64,000 nt of DNA from Kineothrix sp. IPX-CK (GCF_039134705.1 NZ_CP146256.1:3658001-3722000), one strand, 5' to 3'; shown: positions 17,896 through 28,985, counted from the first letter of the stretch. The notes: generated by a model from the sequence alone, not told the origin. Numbers and translations are program-made.

Positions 17896-18750
17896 CTACT
17901 TTCCTGCATTTTTCAGCTTGATCTGCTTTACAATCTGATCTTTCAGGGTACGTGCCTTCTCCTTCATTCGAGGGTTCGTAGTAGGAGACGCGATAATCTG
18001 AGAAATCAGCTTCGACGCTACATCGAACTGCTCAAATCTAATAGCGATTACTGAAATCAGGTAGTCTACCGTAGGCTCATCCATACCGCACATCGGGAAG
18101 CTTTCCGTCTGTCTTGCTGCCAGAAAACCATCCAACGCATTTCTCAAGAATTCAGCCTCTTCTGTGTCTGCTTTCTTCCTCTCCGCAACATAATTCGGAG
18201 ACCCCTTATCCAAACATTCTCCCTTTCCGCGCAGAAGCCATGCCGTTTTCAGGCAGATATACGCCTTTTCACTGGGCTTAGCAACCTTTACGATCGCATT
18301 AGCCAGCGTCAGCTTGTAGCGCTCTAACGCTTCATCATAGGTATAGATCTCCTTATATTCCGTAATCGGCTTAAACTTGCTGGAAATCGCCTCCTTAATT
18401 CTCTTAGCCTGCGGTGATGTGATAAATTTAAAATATCTGCTGAGCGCCGCATAGCCGCAACTGGGGCACATGATAATATCATATTTGAGCAAATCCACAT
18501 GCTCATATTTTGGACGCAGGTCCATATCCGTTCCTATTAATTTAGCCTTACCTATTTTAACAGTCCTCGTCTTAAACTCCTTGTCACAAATAGGACAGGT
18601 AAAGGTCTTATCAAATAAAAAGTCCTGTTCCTGAACGACCTGCGGGGCATCCGCCTTCGCTTCTTCCTCCTGCTTCGGCTTCTCATACAGATCCATATTC
18701 TCCAAGCCGCTCAGACCAAATTGTTCCAATCCCGATAATAATCCAGACAT
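17896..18750 (-). CDS. DUF2225 family protein
   Basis: 284 residues, cytosolic, function unknown; recognised as DUF2225 by its two metal-site-like cysteine pairs. These are CPICDKEFKTRTVK (~47-60) and, ~45 residues later, CPSCGYAALSRYF. The C-terminal half is helical and resembles a repeat-type scaffold (ALERYKLTLANAIVKV ... SEKAYICLKTAWLLR). GGAGG lies 6 bases before the ATG at 18750; two further codons upstream start at a TTG and are not needed. It is flanked at 28 and 18 bases by glnS and mocR, so the three are probably one transcript. Confidence 0.82.
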   Translation of the reverse strand: MSGLLSGLEQFGLSGLENMDLYEKPKQEEEAKADAPQVVQEQDFLFDKTFTCPICDKEFKTRTVKIGKAKLIGTDMDLRPKYEHVDLLKYDIIMCPSCGYAALSRYFKFITSPQAKRIKEAISSKFKPITEYKEIYTYDEALERYKLTLANAIVKVAKPSEKAYICLKTAWLLRGKGECLDKGSPNYVAERKKADTEEAEFLRNALDGFLAARQTESFPMCGMDEPTVDYLISVIAIRFEQFDVASKLISQIIASPTTNPRMKEKARTLKDQIVKQIKLKNAGK

Positions 18751-18777
18751 ACTCAACCTCCAATATCCATTTTTCCT

Positions 18778-20466
18778 TTAGTTTTTAGGCAATACATAAG
18801 AACTTTTTAAGGATACAATTCTATTAAATACAAGACCGTCCGGCTTTGAATCCTTATGGTCCACACAAAAATACCCCTGACGCACAAACTGAAAACTTTC
18901 TAATTGCCTCGCCGCCGCTAATGCCGGCTCCAAATAGCATTCCTTCAATATGGTGAGGGAGTTAGGATTCAGATTGAGACTGCCGTCTTCATTATAAACG
19001 CCCTTTTCTTCATCTATAATGTTCTCATATAATCTAACCTCGGCCTTTACCGCCTGCTTTGCCGGTACCCAGTGAATGGTCCCCTTTACCTTTCTTCCGG
19101 TAAAGCCCAAGCCGCTTCTCGTCTCGGGATCGTAGGTACAGTGAACCTCTGTCACCTTGCCGCTTTCGTCCTTGACAAAGCTGGTACAGGTAACGAAGTA
19201 AGCGTTCATCAGACGTACCTCGTTGCCGGGATACAGACGGAAATATTTCTTCGGCGGTTCCTCCATAAAGTCCTCACGGTCAATATAGAGCTCTCTGCCG
19301 AAAGGAACTTCTCTCGTTCCCAGTTCTTCATTTTCCAAATTATTCGGAACGGTCATCATCTCTGTCTGACCCTCCGGATAATTATCGATAATCAGTTTCA
19401 CGGGGTCCAGCACCGCCATCATCCTCGGCCGTTTAAGCTTTAAATCTTCTCTGATGCAAAATTCCAGCATCGCGTAATCAGCAGAAGAATTGCTCTTGGA
19501 AACGCCGCACAGGTCAACAAACATCTTAATGGACTCCGGCGTGAAACCTCTCCTCTTTAAAGCTGCGATGGATACAAGCCTCGGGTCGTCCCAGCCGTCC
19601 ACAATGCCGTCCTCCACCATCTTCTTGATATATCTCTTTCCCGTTACCACATTGGTCAGATACATCTTCGCGAATTCAATCTGCTTGGGAGGGTTAGGAT
19701 ATTCCAGTTCTCTCACCACCCAGTCATAAAGAGGTCTGTGGTCCTCGAACTCCAGCGTACAGATGGAATGAGTAATGCCTTCGATAGCGTCCTCGATGGG
19801 ATGAGCGAAGTCATACATCGGATAGATGCACCATCTGTCTCCCGTATTGTGATGTGTCATGTGTGCCACCCTGTAAATGATCGGGTCCCGCATATTGATG
19901 TTAGGCGACTTCATATCGATTTTCGCGCGCAACACCTTTTCTCCGTCCTTGTAAAGGCCGTTTTTCATATTTTCAAACAGCTCCAGATTCTCACTTACAC
20001 CTCTGTCCCTGTTGGGGTCGTCCTTGCCGGGATCCGTAAGAGTACCTCGGTATTCACGCATCTGTTCCGCAGTTAAATCGGAAACATATGCCTTTCCCTT
20101 TTTAATTAATTTCACGGCGCCTTCGTACATCTGCTCGAAGTAATCGGAGGCAAAGTACAGACGATCCTCCCAGTCCGCTCCCAGCCATGCGATGTCCGCC
20201 TTAATGGATTCTACGAATTCCGTCTTCTCCTTCGTAGGGTTCGTGTCGTCGAAGCGCATGTTAAACTTGCCGTTATACTGCTGTGCCAGTCCGTAATTCA
20301 AAAGAATGCTCTTGGCATGTCCGATATGCAGATAACCGTTAGGCTCGGGAGGAAATCTTGTGTGTACGGTATCGTAAACGCCCTCCGCTAGATCCTTATC
20401 TATAATCTGTTCGATAAAATTTCTGGAACTGTTGTCTTTACTTTCTGCCTTTATTATTTCGCTCAT
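18778..20466 (-). CDS. glnS: Glutaminyl-tRNA synthetase
   Basis: A 562-residue class I synthetase that charges tRNA-Gln with glutamine. The ATP-binding HIGH motif is in [18 protein letters not shown], and the KMSKS-equivalent is GVSKSNSS. The bacterial GlnRS anticodon-binding beta-barrels follow (e.g. [20 protein letters not shown]). Having GlnRS means the GatCAB amidotransferase encoded at 59.9-63.1 kb is not required for Gln-tRNA(Gln). It heads the glnS-DUF2225-mocR run. Its ~500-base leader contains several hairpins and two intrinsic terminators, described separately. The ribosome site is AGAGAG. Confidence 0.95.
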   Translation of the reverse strand: MSEIIKAESKDNSSRNFIEQIIDKDLAEGVYDTVHTRFPPEPNGYLHIGHAKSILLNYGLAQQYNGKFNMRFDDTNPTKEKTEFVESIKADIAWLGADWEDRLYFASDYFEQMYEGAVKLIKKGKAYVSDLTAEQMREYRGTLTDPGKDDPNRDRGVSENLELFENMKNGLYKDGEKVLRAKIDMKSPNINMRDPIIYRVAHMTHHNTGDRWCIYPMYDFAHPIEDAIEGITHSICTLEFEDHRPLYDWVVRELEYPNPPKQIEFAKMYLTNVVTGKRYIKKMVEDGIVDGWDDPRLVSIAALKRRGFTPESIKMFVDLCGVSKSNSSADYAMLEFCIREDLKLKRPRMMAVLDPVKLIIDNYPEGQTEMMTVPNNLENEELGTREVPFGRELYIDREDFMEEPPKKYFRLYPGNEVRLMNAYFVTCTSFVKDESGKVTEVHCTYDPETRSGLGFTGRKVKGTIHWVPAKQAVKAEVRLYENIIDEEKGVYNEDGSLNLNPNSLTILKECYLEPALAAARQLESFQFVRQGYFCVDHKDSKPDGLVFNRIVSLKSSYVLPKN

Positions 20467-20610
20467 GTTTCACTCTCTGCCTATAAAAATATTATGATAT
20501 AAATATTTACAACAGGCTACCTCCTCAATGCTGACTGCAAGCAAAATTGCTAACACACCTATCTTAGCACAAAAAAAAGAAATAATAAAGGACTTTCCTT
20601 CTTCCACACG

Positions 20611-20648
20611 AAAAAAGGTTACAGTTCAACCTTCGGCTAAACTGTAAC
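20611..20648 (-). terminator. Intrinsic terminator in the glnS leader region
   Basis: GTTACAGTT / AACTGTAAC arms (20618-20648) close a loop that can add further pairs, followed on the minus strand by CC and TTTTTT. It lies ~145 bases before the glnS start. It may end a short upstream RNA or attenuate glnS. Its GTTAC...GTAAC ends resemble the 27-bp hairpin repeat family. Confidence 0.65.
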
Positions 20649-20660
20649 ATGTATGCACAC

Positions 20661-20723
20661 AAAATGCGATAGAACTGCATTTTGGCGCTTGCAGCCCTCG
20701 CATAATTGCATAGAGACGCAATT
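20661..20723 (-). repeat. Two degenerate tandem hairpins in the glnS leader
   Basis: On the minus strand AATTGC-GTCTCTAT-GCAATT (20704-20723) and AAAATGC-AGTTCTATC-GCATTTT (20661-20683) each form a hairpin. Both are preceded by GCCAAAAT and share TCTAT in the loop, so they look like diverged copies of one unit. They lie between two intrinsic terminators. Confidence 0.55.
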
Positions 20724-20757
20724 TTGGCTTCGCGGTATTTAAGGCTGTATAGTAATG

Positions 20758-20794
20758 AAAAAAGGACTGTTTTGTCTGTTTAAACAGTCCTTTT
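20758..20794 (-). terminator. Intrinsic terminator, distal to the DHH gene
   Basis: AAAAGGACTGTTT / AAACAGTCCTTTT forms a near-perfect long stem, with a TTTTTT tract on the minus strand. It lies ~175 bases past the DHH phosphoesterase stop and ~290 bases before glnS, so it separates the two transcription units. Confidence 0.8.
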
Positions 20795-20945
20795 CCCCCC
20801 GCCTGCAAACGGAGGAAACTCTGCCTGTTCCGTCTGCTCATACTGCTCTAAGAATAAAAATAATAAACAATTGAACCTCCAAAATATTACCACATATTTC
20901 GTCCGTTTTTTTCTCCATGTAAAAACTCCCCTTTTAAATGTAATA

Positions 20946-20965
20946 ATTCCCGCTTTCGCGGGAAT
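20946..20965 (-). terminator. GNRA hairpin directly after the DHH gene
   Basis: ATTCCCGC-GAAA-GCGGGAAT on the minus strand is a perfect 8-bp stem with a GAAA loop, starting 3 bases after the stop. The following TATTACATTT is only moderately T-rich, so it may be a weak terminator or a 3'-end stabiliser backed up by the one at 20758-20794. Confidence 0.6.
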
Positions 20966-20968
20966 AAA

Positions 20969-22480
20969 TCACATTATCTCCTCATAGCTTTTGTGGAACA
21001 AATCCTTTTCCACAATATAAATATCGGTCTCATCCTCGCTTCTGACTGCCAGAAAATCACCGGGCTTTCCCAGAATATATTTCTCACTGTCCCATGCTGT
21101 AAATATCTTCACCCTATGGTCTAAAGCCATTGCATGGATGTAGGTCTCTCCGCTGGTAATACAGGTCTTCGCATAATCGGTCAAAATCTTACTGCTTCCG
21201 TCCAGTATATTTCTAACGGTAGGGACGTATTCATTTCCTGCCGTATACATCGAAGCATTGTATTTTTCATCAAGTGCCTGATAGCACTTCAGGAACTTCT
21301 TTTCTCTTATGGGATAAACCTCACCCTTAACGCCTATCATAATGATCAAATCCGGCTCCACCACCATATCTATGTCGCCCTCCAGCGTGCGGATCATGAT
21401 AGGAGTGCCCTCGGGCAATATCCATACGGCCTTCACATACCCCACCGGAATCCTCTTTTTCTTATAGGCTTTCATTAGGCCGTAATCCACGGACACTTTT
21501 CCTGCCGTTATAATTTCGCAGTCTTTAAAATATTCGTTCATCCGCTGGCCGAAATAAGCCTCTGAATGAAGGGTGGGAAAATGCTCGCAGTACAGCTTCT
21601 TGGATATGACTCCTCCCGCCTTCTCTCTATGTCCGCCGCCGGAGCCGATACCTTCTGTCAAAAAAGCTGCCAGCTCGCTGGCGTTAACCTCCTTGATACA
21701 GCTCCTTACGGAAATCTTATACCGCTCCTCCTGTTCGTTATAGACAACGCAGGTATTCACCCCATCCACCTGAAGCAGAAAATCGCTGATCAAACCGAGA
21801 ATATTCGGGTCACAGGGCTGGGATTTGATAATGGCGTACAGATAATCATCGTTATAGATATAGCGAAGCATAGCAATGCCCGCTATTTCCAGCTCCTCTA
21901 ACGACAGATTGGAATTCCGGAATAAATTAATCAGACTCTTTTCATATGGCACGCTGTCCTTCATATCCATATCCAGCGGGTTGTAGACCTCCGCAAACTG
22001 ATTCGTATCGGAATACAGACCATAATACAGAGCAGTTCCAAGGCTCTTTTGTCCCGCAAAATCAAAGCCTTCGTCCTTCATCATTTTCCATACTAAGGTA
22101 GAACAGCTTCCGAGGTTGGAACGGATCTCACTGAGGCGGACATCCTCGATTTCAATTTGATGATGGTCGATAATCGCTACCTGCGAAGCCTTAAGCTTCG
22201 TCACATTACCGGCTCCATACTGACAGTCCACCGTGATGAGCAGCCCTTCCACCGCCTCGTCCTTATCCCAATATTGAATGGGAATCTGAAGCTTTTCTAT
22301 CATAAGCTCCAGATTCTTCTTCTGTATCCGGTTCTTTCCGCTGTAAATGAGAGCCGTGTCCTTATTTATGCTCCTGAAATAGCAGTAAAGGCCATAGCCC
22401 GAAGCGATGGCGTCCGCGTCCGGGTTATCGTGACATTGTATCGCGATGTGCTCATACCCCTCCAATTCCCTCAGCCGCAT
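20969..22480 (-). CDS. DHH/DHHA1 phosphoesterase with extra C-terminal domain
   Basis: 503 residues. The DHH domain has motif I in DNPDADAIASG, a motif II aspartate in TVDCQYGAG and the DHH motif in IIDHHQIE. The DHHA1 substrate-binding loop is GSGGGHREKAGG (~residue 285). Enzymes with this pair act as oligoribonucleases, pAp phosphatases or cyclic-dinucleotide phosphodiesterases. After ~residue 330 there is a ~170-residue extension I cannot assign, including a GKPGDFLAVR motif near the end. A GGAGAG site precedes the ATG at 22480; an upstream ATG only five bases after the purH stop lacks its own site. It is the last gene of the guaB, GGDEF-EAL, purH run. A role in clearing pGpG or similar products is inference. 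Confidence 0.85.
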   Translation of the reverse strand: MRLRELEGYEHIAIQCHDNPDADAIASGYGLYCYFRSINKDTALIYSGKNRIQKKNLELMIEKLQIPIQYWDKDEAVEGLLITVDCQYGAGNVTKLKASQVAIIDHHQIEIEDVRLSEIRSNLGSCSTLVWKMMKDEGFDFAGQKSLGTALYYGLYSDTNQFAEVYNPLDMDMKDSVPYEKSLINLFRNSNLSLEELEIAGIAMLRYIYNDDYLYAIIKSQPCDPNILGLISDFLLQVDGVNTCVVYNEQEERYKISVRSCIKEVNASELAAFLTEGIGSGGGHREKAGGVISKKLYCEHFPTLHSEAYFGQRMNEYFKDCEIITAGKVSVDYGLMKAYKKKRIPVGYVKAVWILPEGTPIMIRTLEGDIDMVVEPDLIIMIGVKGEVYPIREKKFLKCYQALDEKYNASMYTAGNEYVPTVRNILDGSSKILTDYAKTCITSGETYIHAMALDHRVKIFTAWDSEKYILGKPGDFLAVRSEDETDIYIVEKDLFHKSYEEIM

Positions 22481-22509
22481 GTTCTCTCCTCTAGATTTAT
22501 TCATTTTTA

Positions 22510-24063
22510 TTAATGTTTAAAGTGTCTCATTCCTGTAAATACCATGGCGATGCCATATTCGTCGCACTTATCGATAGAGAGCTGATCTCTCATCGCTCCT
22601 CCCGGCTGAATGATAGCTGTAATTCCTGCCTGGTGAGCCGCCTCCACGATATCGTCAAAAGGGAAAAAGGCATCCGAAGCAAGTACCGCTCCCTTGGTCG
22701 CGTCCGGTCCGATTAATTCCTCTGCATGCTCGAAGCTCTGCTTCGTAGGCCATATGCGGTTCACCTGACCGGGGCCGATGCCGATGCTCTGCTTATCCGT
22801 CACTACGGCGATACCGTTGGACTTGACGAACTTTACTACCTTCATGCCGAACTTCATATCCTCCAGCTGGCTCTGGGTCGGCTGTGTCTTCGTAACTACC
22901 TTGAAATCCTCTTCTCTGTAAAGCTCTGAATCTATGGTCTGGATGATCAAACCGCCGTTTACCTTCTTCATATCATATGCATTAGGGTCTTGGCTAATTT
23001 CAATATCTTTCAGCTCGAGCACGCGAATGTTTTTCTTGGAGCAGAGTGTCTCCAAAGCTTCCTTTTCATATGAGGGCGCTACCACCACCTCAAGGAAAAT
23101 TTCGTTCATCTCCTCCGCCATTTTCTTCGTCACTTCTCTGTTGCACACTACGATACCGCCGAAGATGGATGTCTTGTCCGCGCTGTAAGCGCCGGCCCAC
23201 GCATCATAAATATTGTCGCGGCTGGCTACGCCGCAAGGATTGCCGTGTTTGCAGCCTACCACAGTAGGTTCCGAGAACTCCTTCAAAAGCTCCAGTGCAC
23301 CGTTTGTATCGTTAATATTGTTAAAGGAAAGTTCTTTTCCGTTGTACTGCTTCGCATCCACGAGAGAGCCCTTCTTCCTGCCGATTTCCCGGTAAAAAGC
23401 TGCCTTCTGATGAGGATTTTCACCGTATCGCATCTCCTGCACCTTTTCAAAGGTCATGGTCAGCGTCTCCGGGAATCCGTGATCATTTCTCTCCTTCTTC
23501 AAATAATCCGCAATCATCGTATCGTAGTTGGAGGTGTGCATGAACACCTTCTGCATCAAACAGAACTTCGTATCCAGAGATACGCTGCCTTCCGCCTTAA
23601 GCTCGGAAAGCACCTTTTCATAATCGGAGGGATCCGTCACTACCGCAACATCCTGATAATTTTTTGCTGCGCTCCGAAGCATGGTCGGCCCGCCGATATC
23701 AATATTTTCTACCGCTTCCGCTCTTGTCACTCCATCTTTCAAAATCGTCGCCTTAAAGGGATAGAGATTCACGACCACGATATCTATGGGCCGGATGTCC
23801 AAAGTCTCGAGCTGTTTCATGTGCTCCGGATTGGAACGCATCGCCAAAAGTCCTGCATGTACCGCCGGATGAAGCGTTTTTACCCTTCCGTCCAGACACT
23901 CCGGAAAACCGGTAATCTCTGAAATTTCTACCGCTGGAACCCCCTCCTCTTTCAGCTTTGCATAGGTACCGCCAGTGGAAATAATCTGAGCTCCCAAGCC
24001 CGCAAGCTCCTTGGCGAACTCCACCACGCCCGTTTTGTCCGAAACACTGATCAATGCTCTCAT
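22510..24063 (-). CDS. purH: Bifunctional AICAR formyltransferase/IMP cyclohydrolase
   Basis: A 517-residue enzyme of the last two steps of de novo IMP synthesis. The N-terminal MGS-like IMP cyclohydrolase (~1-195) has STGGTYAKLKEEGV and GRVKTLHPAVHAGLLA. The C-terminal AICAR transformylase carries the catalytic KHGNPCG and the RYGENPHQKA signature. Its ATG overlaps the stop of the upstream GGDEF-EAL gene (ATGA), and the ribosome site GGAGGAGAAGAA lies within the last codons of that gene, so the two are translationally coupled. Its product, IMP, is the substrate of GuaB encoded two genes upstream. Confidence 0.96.
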   Translation of the reverse strand: MRALISVSDKTGVVEFAKELAGLGAQIISTGGTYAKLKEEGVPAVEISEITGFPECLDGRVKTLHPAVHAGLLAMRSNPEHMKQLETLDIRPIDIVVVNLYPFKATILKDGVTRAEAVENIDIGGPTMLRSAAKNYQDVAVVTDPSDYEKVLSELKAEGSVSLDTKFCLMQKVFMHTSNYDTMIADYLKKERNDHGFPETLTMTFEKVQEMRYGENPHQKAAFYREIGRKKGSLVDAKQYNGKELSFNNINDTNGALELLKEFSEPTVVGCKHGNPCGVASRDNIYDAWAGAYSADKTSIFGGIVVCNREVTKKMAEEMNEIFLEVVVAPSYEKEALETLCSKKNIRVLELKDIEISQDPNAYDMKKVNGGLIIQTIDSELYREEDFKVVTKTQPTQSQLEDMKFGMKVVKFVKSNGIAVVTDKQSIGIGPGQVNRIWPTKQSFEHAEELIGPDATKGAVLASDAFFPFDDIVEAAHQAGITAIIQPGGAMRDQLSIDKCDEYGIAMVFTGMRHFKH

Positions 24064-26711
24064 TTCTTCTCCTCCTCGTATTTATCAATCTTCACATATC
24101 TATTCTCGAATTCCGCCCTCGGCAATGGCTTGTCAAAATAATAGCCCTGCACCAGACGTACCTTCATGCCTTCTAAAACTTTATATTGCTCCTTTGTCTC
24201 GATGCCCTCCACACAAATGGACACATCTATGGCATCAGCAAGCTCCGCCACCATGCGGATAAACGACTGAGAATAAGCATCACCCGCCAAATCCTTCACA
24301 AAGCTCTGATCTACCTTTATTACGTCAAAGGGGATCTCTCTTATATGATTTAAAGACGAGTAGCCGGTGCCGAAATCATCCAGAGCGATGCGCACACCCA
24401 GCTTCTTAATCTTAGCGAGTATAGACTTCATACGCTCCATGTCGTTGATTGCAAGACTTTCGGTCACCTCCAAGGTAAGATTCCTCGGGTTAATGCCGGT
24501 ATCCTTCAAGGTCTGAGCGACGATTTCCACAATGTCCGTCTGCAGCAGCTGCACCACCGATAAATTCACGTTCACCTTGTAGTTGGGGTGCCCGTTATCA
24601 TTCCACTGTTTACAGAAAAAGCAGGATTCTCTCAGCACATAGTTGCCGATAGGATTGATGAGCCCAAGATATTCCGCCAAAGGAATGAATTCAGCAGGGG
24701 TAATGAACCCCAGCTCCTCGCTGTTCCAGCGGATGAGCGCCTCTGCGCCCGTGCAGGGCGTTCCCGGCAGCTGTATATCCATGATCGGCTGGAAATAAAC
24801 CTCGAATTCCTTATAGCCGGAGACGGCCGCGTCTCTCATATTCTTTTCCATATCCAGGCGTCTGTTGGAGCTGGAATCTATCTTGTCAGAATACAGCGCC
24901 ACCCTGTTCTTTCCTAACTTCTTCGCCTCATACATGGCAATATCGGCTTTTTTTATGAGCTCGTGGACGCTCTCCCCTTCATCAGGAAAGTCTACGATAC
25001 CCATGCTCATGGTGCAGTAATAATCTGCATCCTTCAAAAACCAGGGCTTAACGAAAATCTGCTTGATATCTGCGATAATCTGATCGAATTTGCTCCGGCT
25101 TTCCGGCGGAATGATGATGATGAACTCGTCTCCGCCTACACGATAGCAGGAATTCTCGATTTCCTCCACACGCTGAAGGCTGTGGGAAATCGCCTTAAGC
25201 AAGACATCTCCGTACTGATGGCCCAAACCGTCGTTGATATGCTTAAAATCATCCAGATCCAAATAGAGCAGCGCTCCCTTACTTCCGTCCTTTTTCGCCT
25301 CATCGATATGACGTGCCAAATCTCTTTCACAGCACAATCTGTTGTACAGACCGGTAAGGAAATCCGTGTAGGCCTGCTGTTCGATCTTCTTCTGATATAC
25401 TTTTTTCTCCGTAATATCATAAATAGCAAAAAGAGTGACCGGTCTGCCGTCCACCCATGTGATATGGGTATAGTACAAGTCGTACCAGCGCTCCCGCTCC
25501 TCCTGGTAAACCTCCTGCTTTCCCCTTCTGTTGCCCTTAATCAGATCCTTCTCAAAGAGAAGGTCGAGCGTCTGGTTCTTAATTTCTTTTGAAAAGTTGT
25601 TGCGCAGGCCTCTGTTTGCGAACAACACCTCCCTCGTATGCATATCCCTTACATAAATAGAGCTTCCTACATTGTCCAGAATCATCTCTAATGAAGCATA
25701 GGAGCCCGCAAGAGAATTCTTCTGTATCCTCTTGGTAATAATGCCCTGCAATATTTTAACGCCGTCATTGAGGAACTTGACTTCCTCCACCCGCCACTGC
25801 CTTTCCTTTGCATTTTCTCCGAAGCATGCATAGAGGTTTATCGTTCCGCCAACGACGATAGGAATAACGATCAACGCCTTTACGCCGAAAAACTTCATTT
25901 TGTCCCGTTCCGCTGCATCCCACACGCTGCCGGCGGAGAGTACCAGCACTTTGTCCGTCTTCAGCACCTCGCCGCAGGACAGGTCCTTCGTCTTGTCGAA
26001 ATTCGACACGACCCCTTTGTTACACCATTCCCCGGCGATATCCATCAGTCCTCCACTTTTATGAATACGACAAAGAACAGCCGTACTGATATCGAGATAG
26101 GTTCCCAATATTCTAAGCACGTCTGTCATAATCGCCTCAATCGTGTCGTCGCTTTCGAGAAGCTGCACCACATCAGCTATCGCTTCACCCCGCTTTAAAG
26201 AAGCGCTCATCTCATGCTCCGAGTAGCGGCTTCTTCTCGTCTCCGCTTCCGCATCCAGCATGGAAAATCTGATTTTCAAAAGAGCATATGTGGTATCTCT
26301 CAGCAAATCCAACGCATAGTAAAATTCTCGTTCCGTCACTCCATATTCGAAGTCATAGGAGGGCTCGTTCTCGCCGCCGCTTTCTTCCTCGTTTGTAAGA
26401 ATCCCGAAGACAATCCAGACCGCCGCAACCTTTCCCTCCAGCATGATAGAAACTGCCGCAAGGCGCAGATTCGCGGCGGCGGTTTCCTCCACTGCCTGCT
26501 CCTCCAGGCCGCCTTCCGTGACTCTCTTAAAAATGCTGCGAAGCGCTTCCTCCGAAACCGCCCGCTTTATCTGCTCTATATCCGTATCTCTTCCCGATAT
26601 TTCCGTAATTGGCTGTCCATCCGAATCAATGCAATAAGCGTATACATTCGTTGCACTACAAAACTTATCCTGCCATCTCTTCAGTGCCTTCTCATCGATT
26701 AAGTTCTGCAC
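24060..26711 (-). CDS. GGDEF-EAL protein with PocR-like, GAF and PAS sensor domains
   Basis: 883 residues, no membrane segments. The likely order is a PocR-like domain (~1-150, FCSATNVYAYCIDSDGQPI), GAF (~175-325), PAS (~335-430, SSIYVRDMHTREVLFANRGL), GGDEF (~445-605) and EAL (~620-875). The cyclase motif is an intact GGDEF at residues 526-530; no RxxD product-inhibition site precedes it. The phosphodiesterase motifs also look intact: EAL at 657-659, LTLEVTES, DDFGTGYSSL, KVDQSFVKDL and CVEGIETKEQ. It can therefore potentially make and break c-di-GMP in response to cytosolic ligands. The start is a GTG 6 bases after GGGAGG. It sits 38 bases after guaB and overlaps purH by 4 bases. Confidence 0.9.
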   Translation of the reverse strand: MQNLIDEKALKRWQDKFCSATNVYAYCIDSDGQPITEISGRDTDIEQIKRAVSEEALRSIFKRVTEGGLEEQAVEETAAANLRLAAVSIMLEGKVAAVWIVFGILTNEEESGGENEPSYDFEYGVTEREFYYALDLLRDTTYALLKIRFSMLDAEAETRRSRYSEHEMSASLKRGEAIADVVQLLESDDTIEAIMTDVLRILGTYLDISTAVLCRIHKSGGLMDIAGEWCNKGVVSNFDKTKDLSCGEVLKTDKVLVLSAGSVWDAAERDKMKFFGVKALIVIPIVVGGTINLYACFGENAKERQWRVEEVKFLNDGVKILQGIITKRIQKNSLAGSYASLEMILDNVGSSIYVRDMHTREVLFANRGLRNNFSKEIKNQTLDLLFEKDLIKGNRRGKQEVYQEERERWYDLYYTHITWVDGRPVTLFAIYDITEKKVYQKKIEQQAYTDFLTGLYNRLCCERDLARHIDEAKKDGSKGALLYLDLDDFKHINDGLGHQYGDVLLKAISHSLQRVEEIENSCYRVGGDEFIIIIPPESRSKFDQIIADIKQIFVKPWFLKDADYYCTMSMGIVDFPDEGESVHELIKKADIAMYEAKKLGKNRVALYSDKIDSSSNRRLDMEKNMRDAAVSGYKEFEVYFQPIMDIQLPGTPCTGAEALIRWNSEELGFITPAEFIPLAEYLGLINPIGNYVLRESCFFCKQWNDNGHPNYKVNVNLSVVQLLQTDIVEIVAQTLKDTGINPRNLTLEVTESLAINDMERMKSILAKIKKLGVRIALDDFGTGYSSLNHIREIPFDVIKVDQSFVKDLAGDAYSQSFIRMVAELADAIDVSICVEGIETKEQYKVLEGMKVRLVQGYYFDKPLPRAEFENRYVKIDKYEEEKK

Positions 26712-26748
26712 ATGTTACCTCCCAAGCCTCAATACATTTCGCTCTCCT

Positions 26749-28256
<1,508 letters not shown>

Positions 28257-28299
28257 TTTATTTGTGCAGTAATCAATGAGCAAAAAACTCATAATAAAT

Positions 28300-28334
28300 G
28301 ATGTAAGTTTGAAAAAGTTTACCAAACTTACATC
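28300..28334 (-). terminator. Hairpin after the DUF6106 gene
   Basis: A perfect 12-bp stem, GATGTAAGTTTG / CAAACTTACATC with an 11-base loop, lies immediately after the DUF6106 stop. The following minus-strand bases (ATTTATTATGAGTTTTTT) are AT-rich, with the T-run somewhat distant. It overlaps the -10 region of the guaB promoter candidate. Confidence 0.55.
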
Positions 28335-28344
28335 GTTATGTCAA
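28316..28344 (-). promoter_or_regulatory. Candidate guaB promoter
   Basis: TTGACA (28339-28344) and TAAACT (28316-28321) are separated by 17 bases on the minus strand. The -35 is a perfect match and the -10 matches four of six. The -35 overlaps the DUF6106 stop codon and the -10 lies in the loop of the hairpin at 28300-28334. Confidence 0.4.
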
Positions 28345-28838
28345 TCAGTAAATACTTTTCTGGGCGCCACATTTTTAATCGCTTTCACTAATTCGCTGCC
28401 AGGCTCCAGAATAACCTTTTGCCCGCCTTCATAATACATCACGTATCTGACCTCCGGCTGCTTCACTTCGCCGGAGCTGTAATCATTGGTCTTAGCAGTT
28501 CTATTCTTATAATCGCCCAAATGATAAGAGTTCATGGGCGCAAGAATCTCCATGCGCTGCACATCGTACTTTGCCACTCTTTTCCTTCTCGTCTTAGCCA
28601 TAACCTTATCTATAGTAATTTCTTTATCCAGATAAAGGTATTCATATTCCAAATCAGAATTAAGATAGATGAAATATGCAGCAACTCCGGTCAATACCCC
28701 GATGATCAGCGCCGGCCAAAGAATCAGTCCGAGCAGTATGAAAACGACGGTAAGCATAACCGAAAGAATCCGAAGCAGCAGAAACAGCGTACTTGTTTTT
28801 TTCTTAACGAGACATTCTACGTAGGTATCACTTATCAT
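28341..28838 (-). CDS. DUF6106 family membrane protein
   Basis: 165 residues, function unknown; recognised as DUF6106 by its N-terminal YVECLVKKK and overall layout. Two close membrane helices (~20-38 LFLLLRILSVMLTVVFILLG and ~42-58 PALIIGVLTGVAAYFIYL) are followed by a cytosolic beta-rich domain (EYEYLYLDKEITIDKV, then RYVMYYEGGQKVILEPG), which resembles a bacterial PH-like fold. It is a single-gene unit convergent with nothing and upstream of guaB. The ribosome site is weak. Confidence 0.75.
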   Translation of the reverse strand: MISDTYVECLVKKKTSTLFLLLRILSVMLTVVFILLGLILWPALIIGVLTGVAAYFIYLNSDLEYEYLYLDKEITIDKVMAKTRRKRVAKYDVQRMEILAPMNSYHLGDYKNRTAKTNDYSSGEVKQPEVRYVMYYEGGQKVILEPGSELVKAIKNVAPRKVFTD

Positions 28839-28985
28839 ATTATCTTTACCATCCTCTTTCTATTATTAGCTAATATCATATTACAAATTCCCTAAAGTTT
28901 CAAGGGATATACCCGCATCCCTTCCAGTTTTTTTAACGTTTATAAATTGTTTATTCTTTTTTCATACATTATTGGCACAGCCTCA

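Noticed and set aside
20700..20760. Possible T-box riboswitch upstream of glnS, suggested by an ACCGCG string and CGTCTCTATG on the minus strand.
   Set aside because: The essential UGGN bulge before ACCGCG is absent (the sequence reads TTAAATACCGCG), and no specifier-loop stem was found upstream.
20626..20841. 71-codon open frame on the minus strand between the DHH gene and glnS.
   Set aside because: It runs through two terminator hairpins and the tandem hairpins, has no good ribosome site and has atypical composition.
23245..23922. 225-codon plus-strand open frame opposite purH.
   Set aside because: It lies wholly antisense to a strongly conserved gene, lacks a ribosome site and has no recognisable domain.
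24963..25592. 209-codon plus-strand open frame opposite the GGDEF-EAL gene.
   Set aside because: It is antisense to the conserved GGDEF region; the codon pattern is explained by the minus-strand gene.
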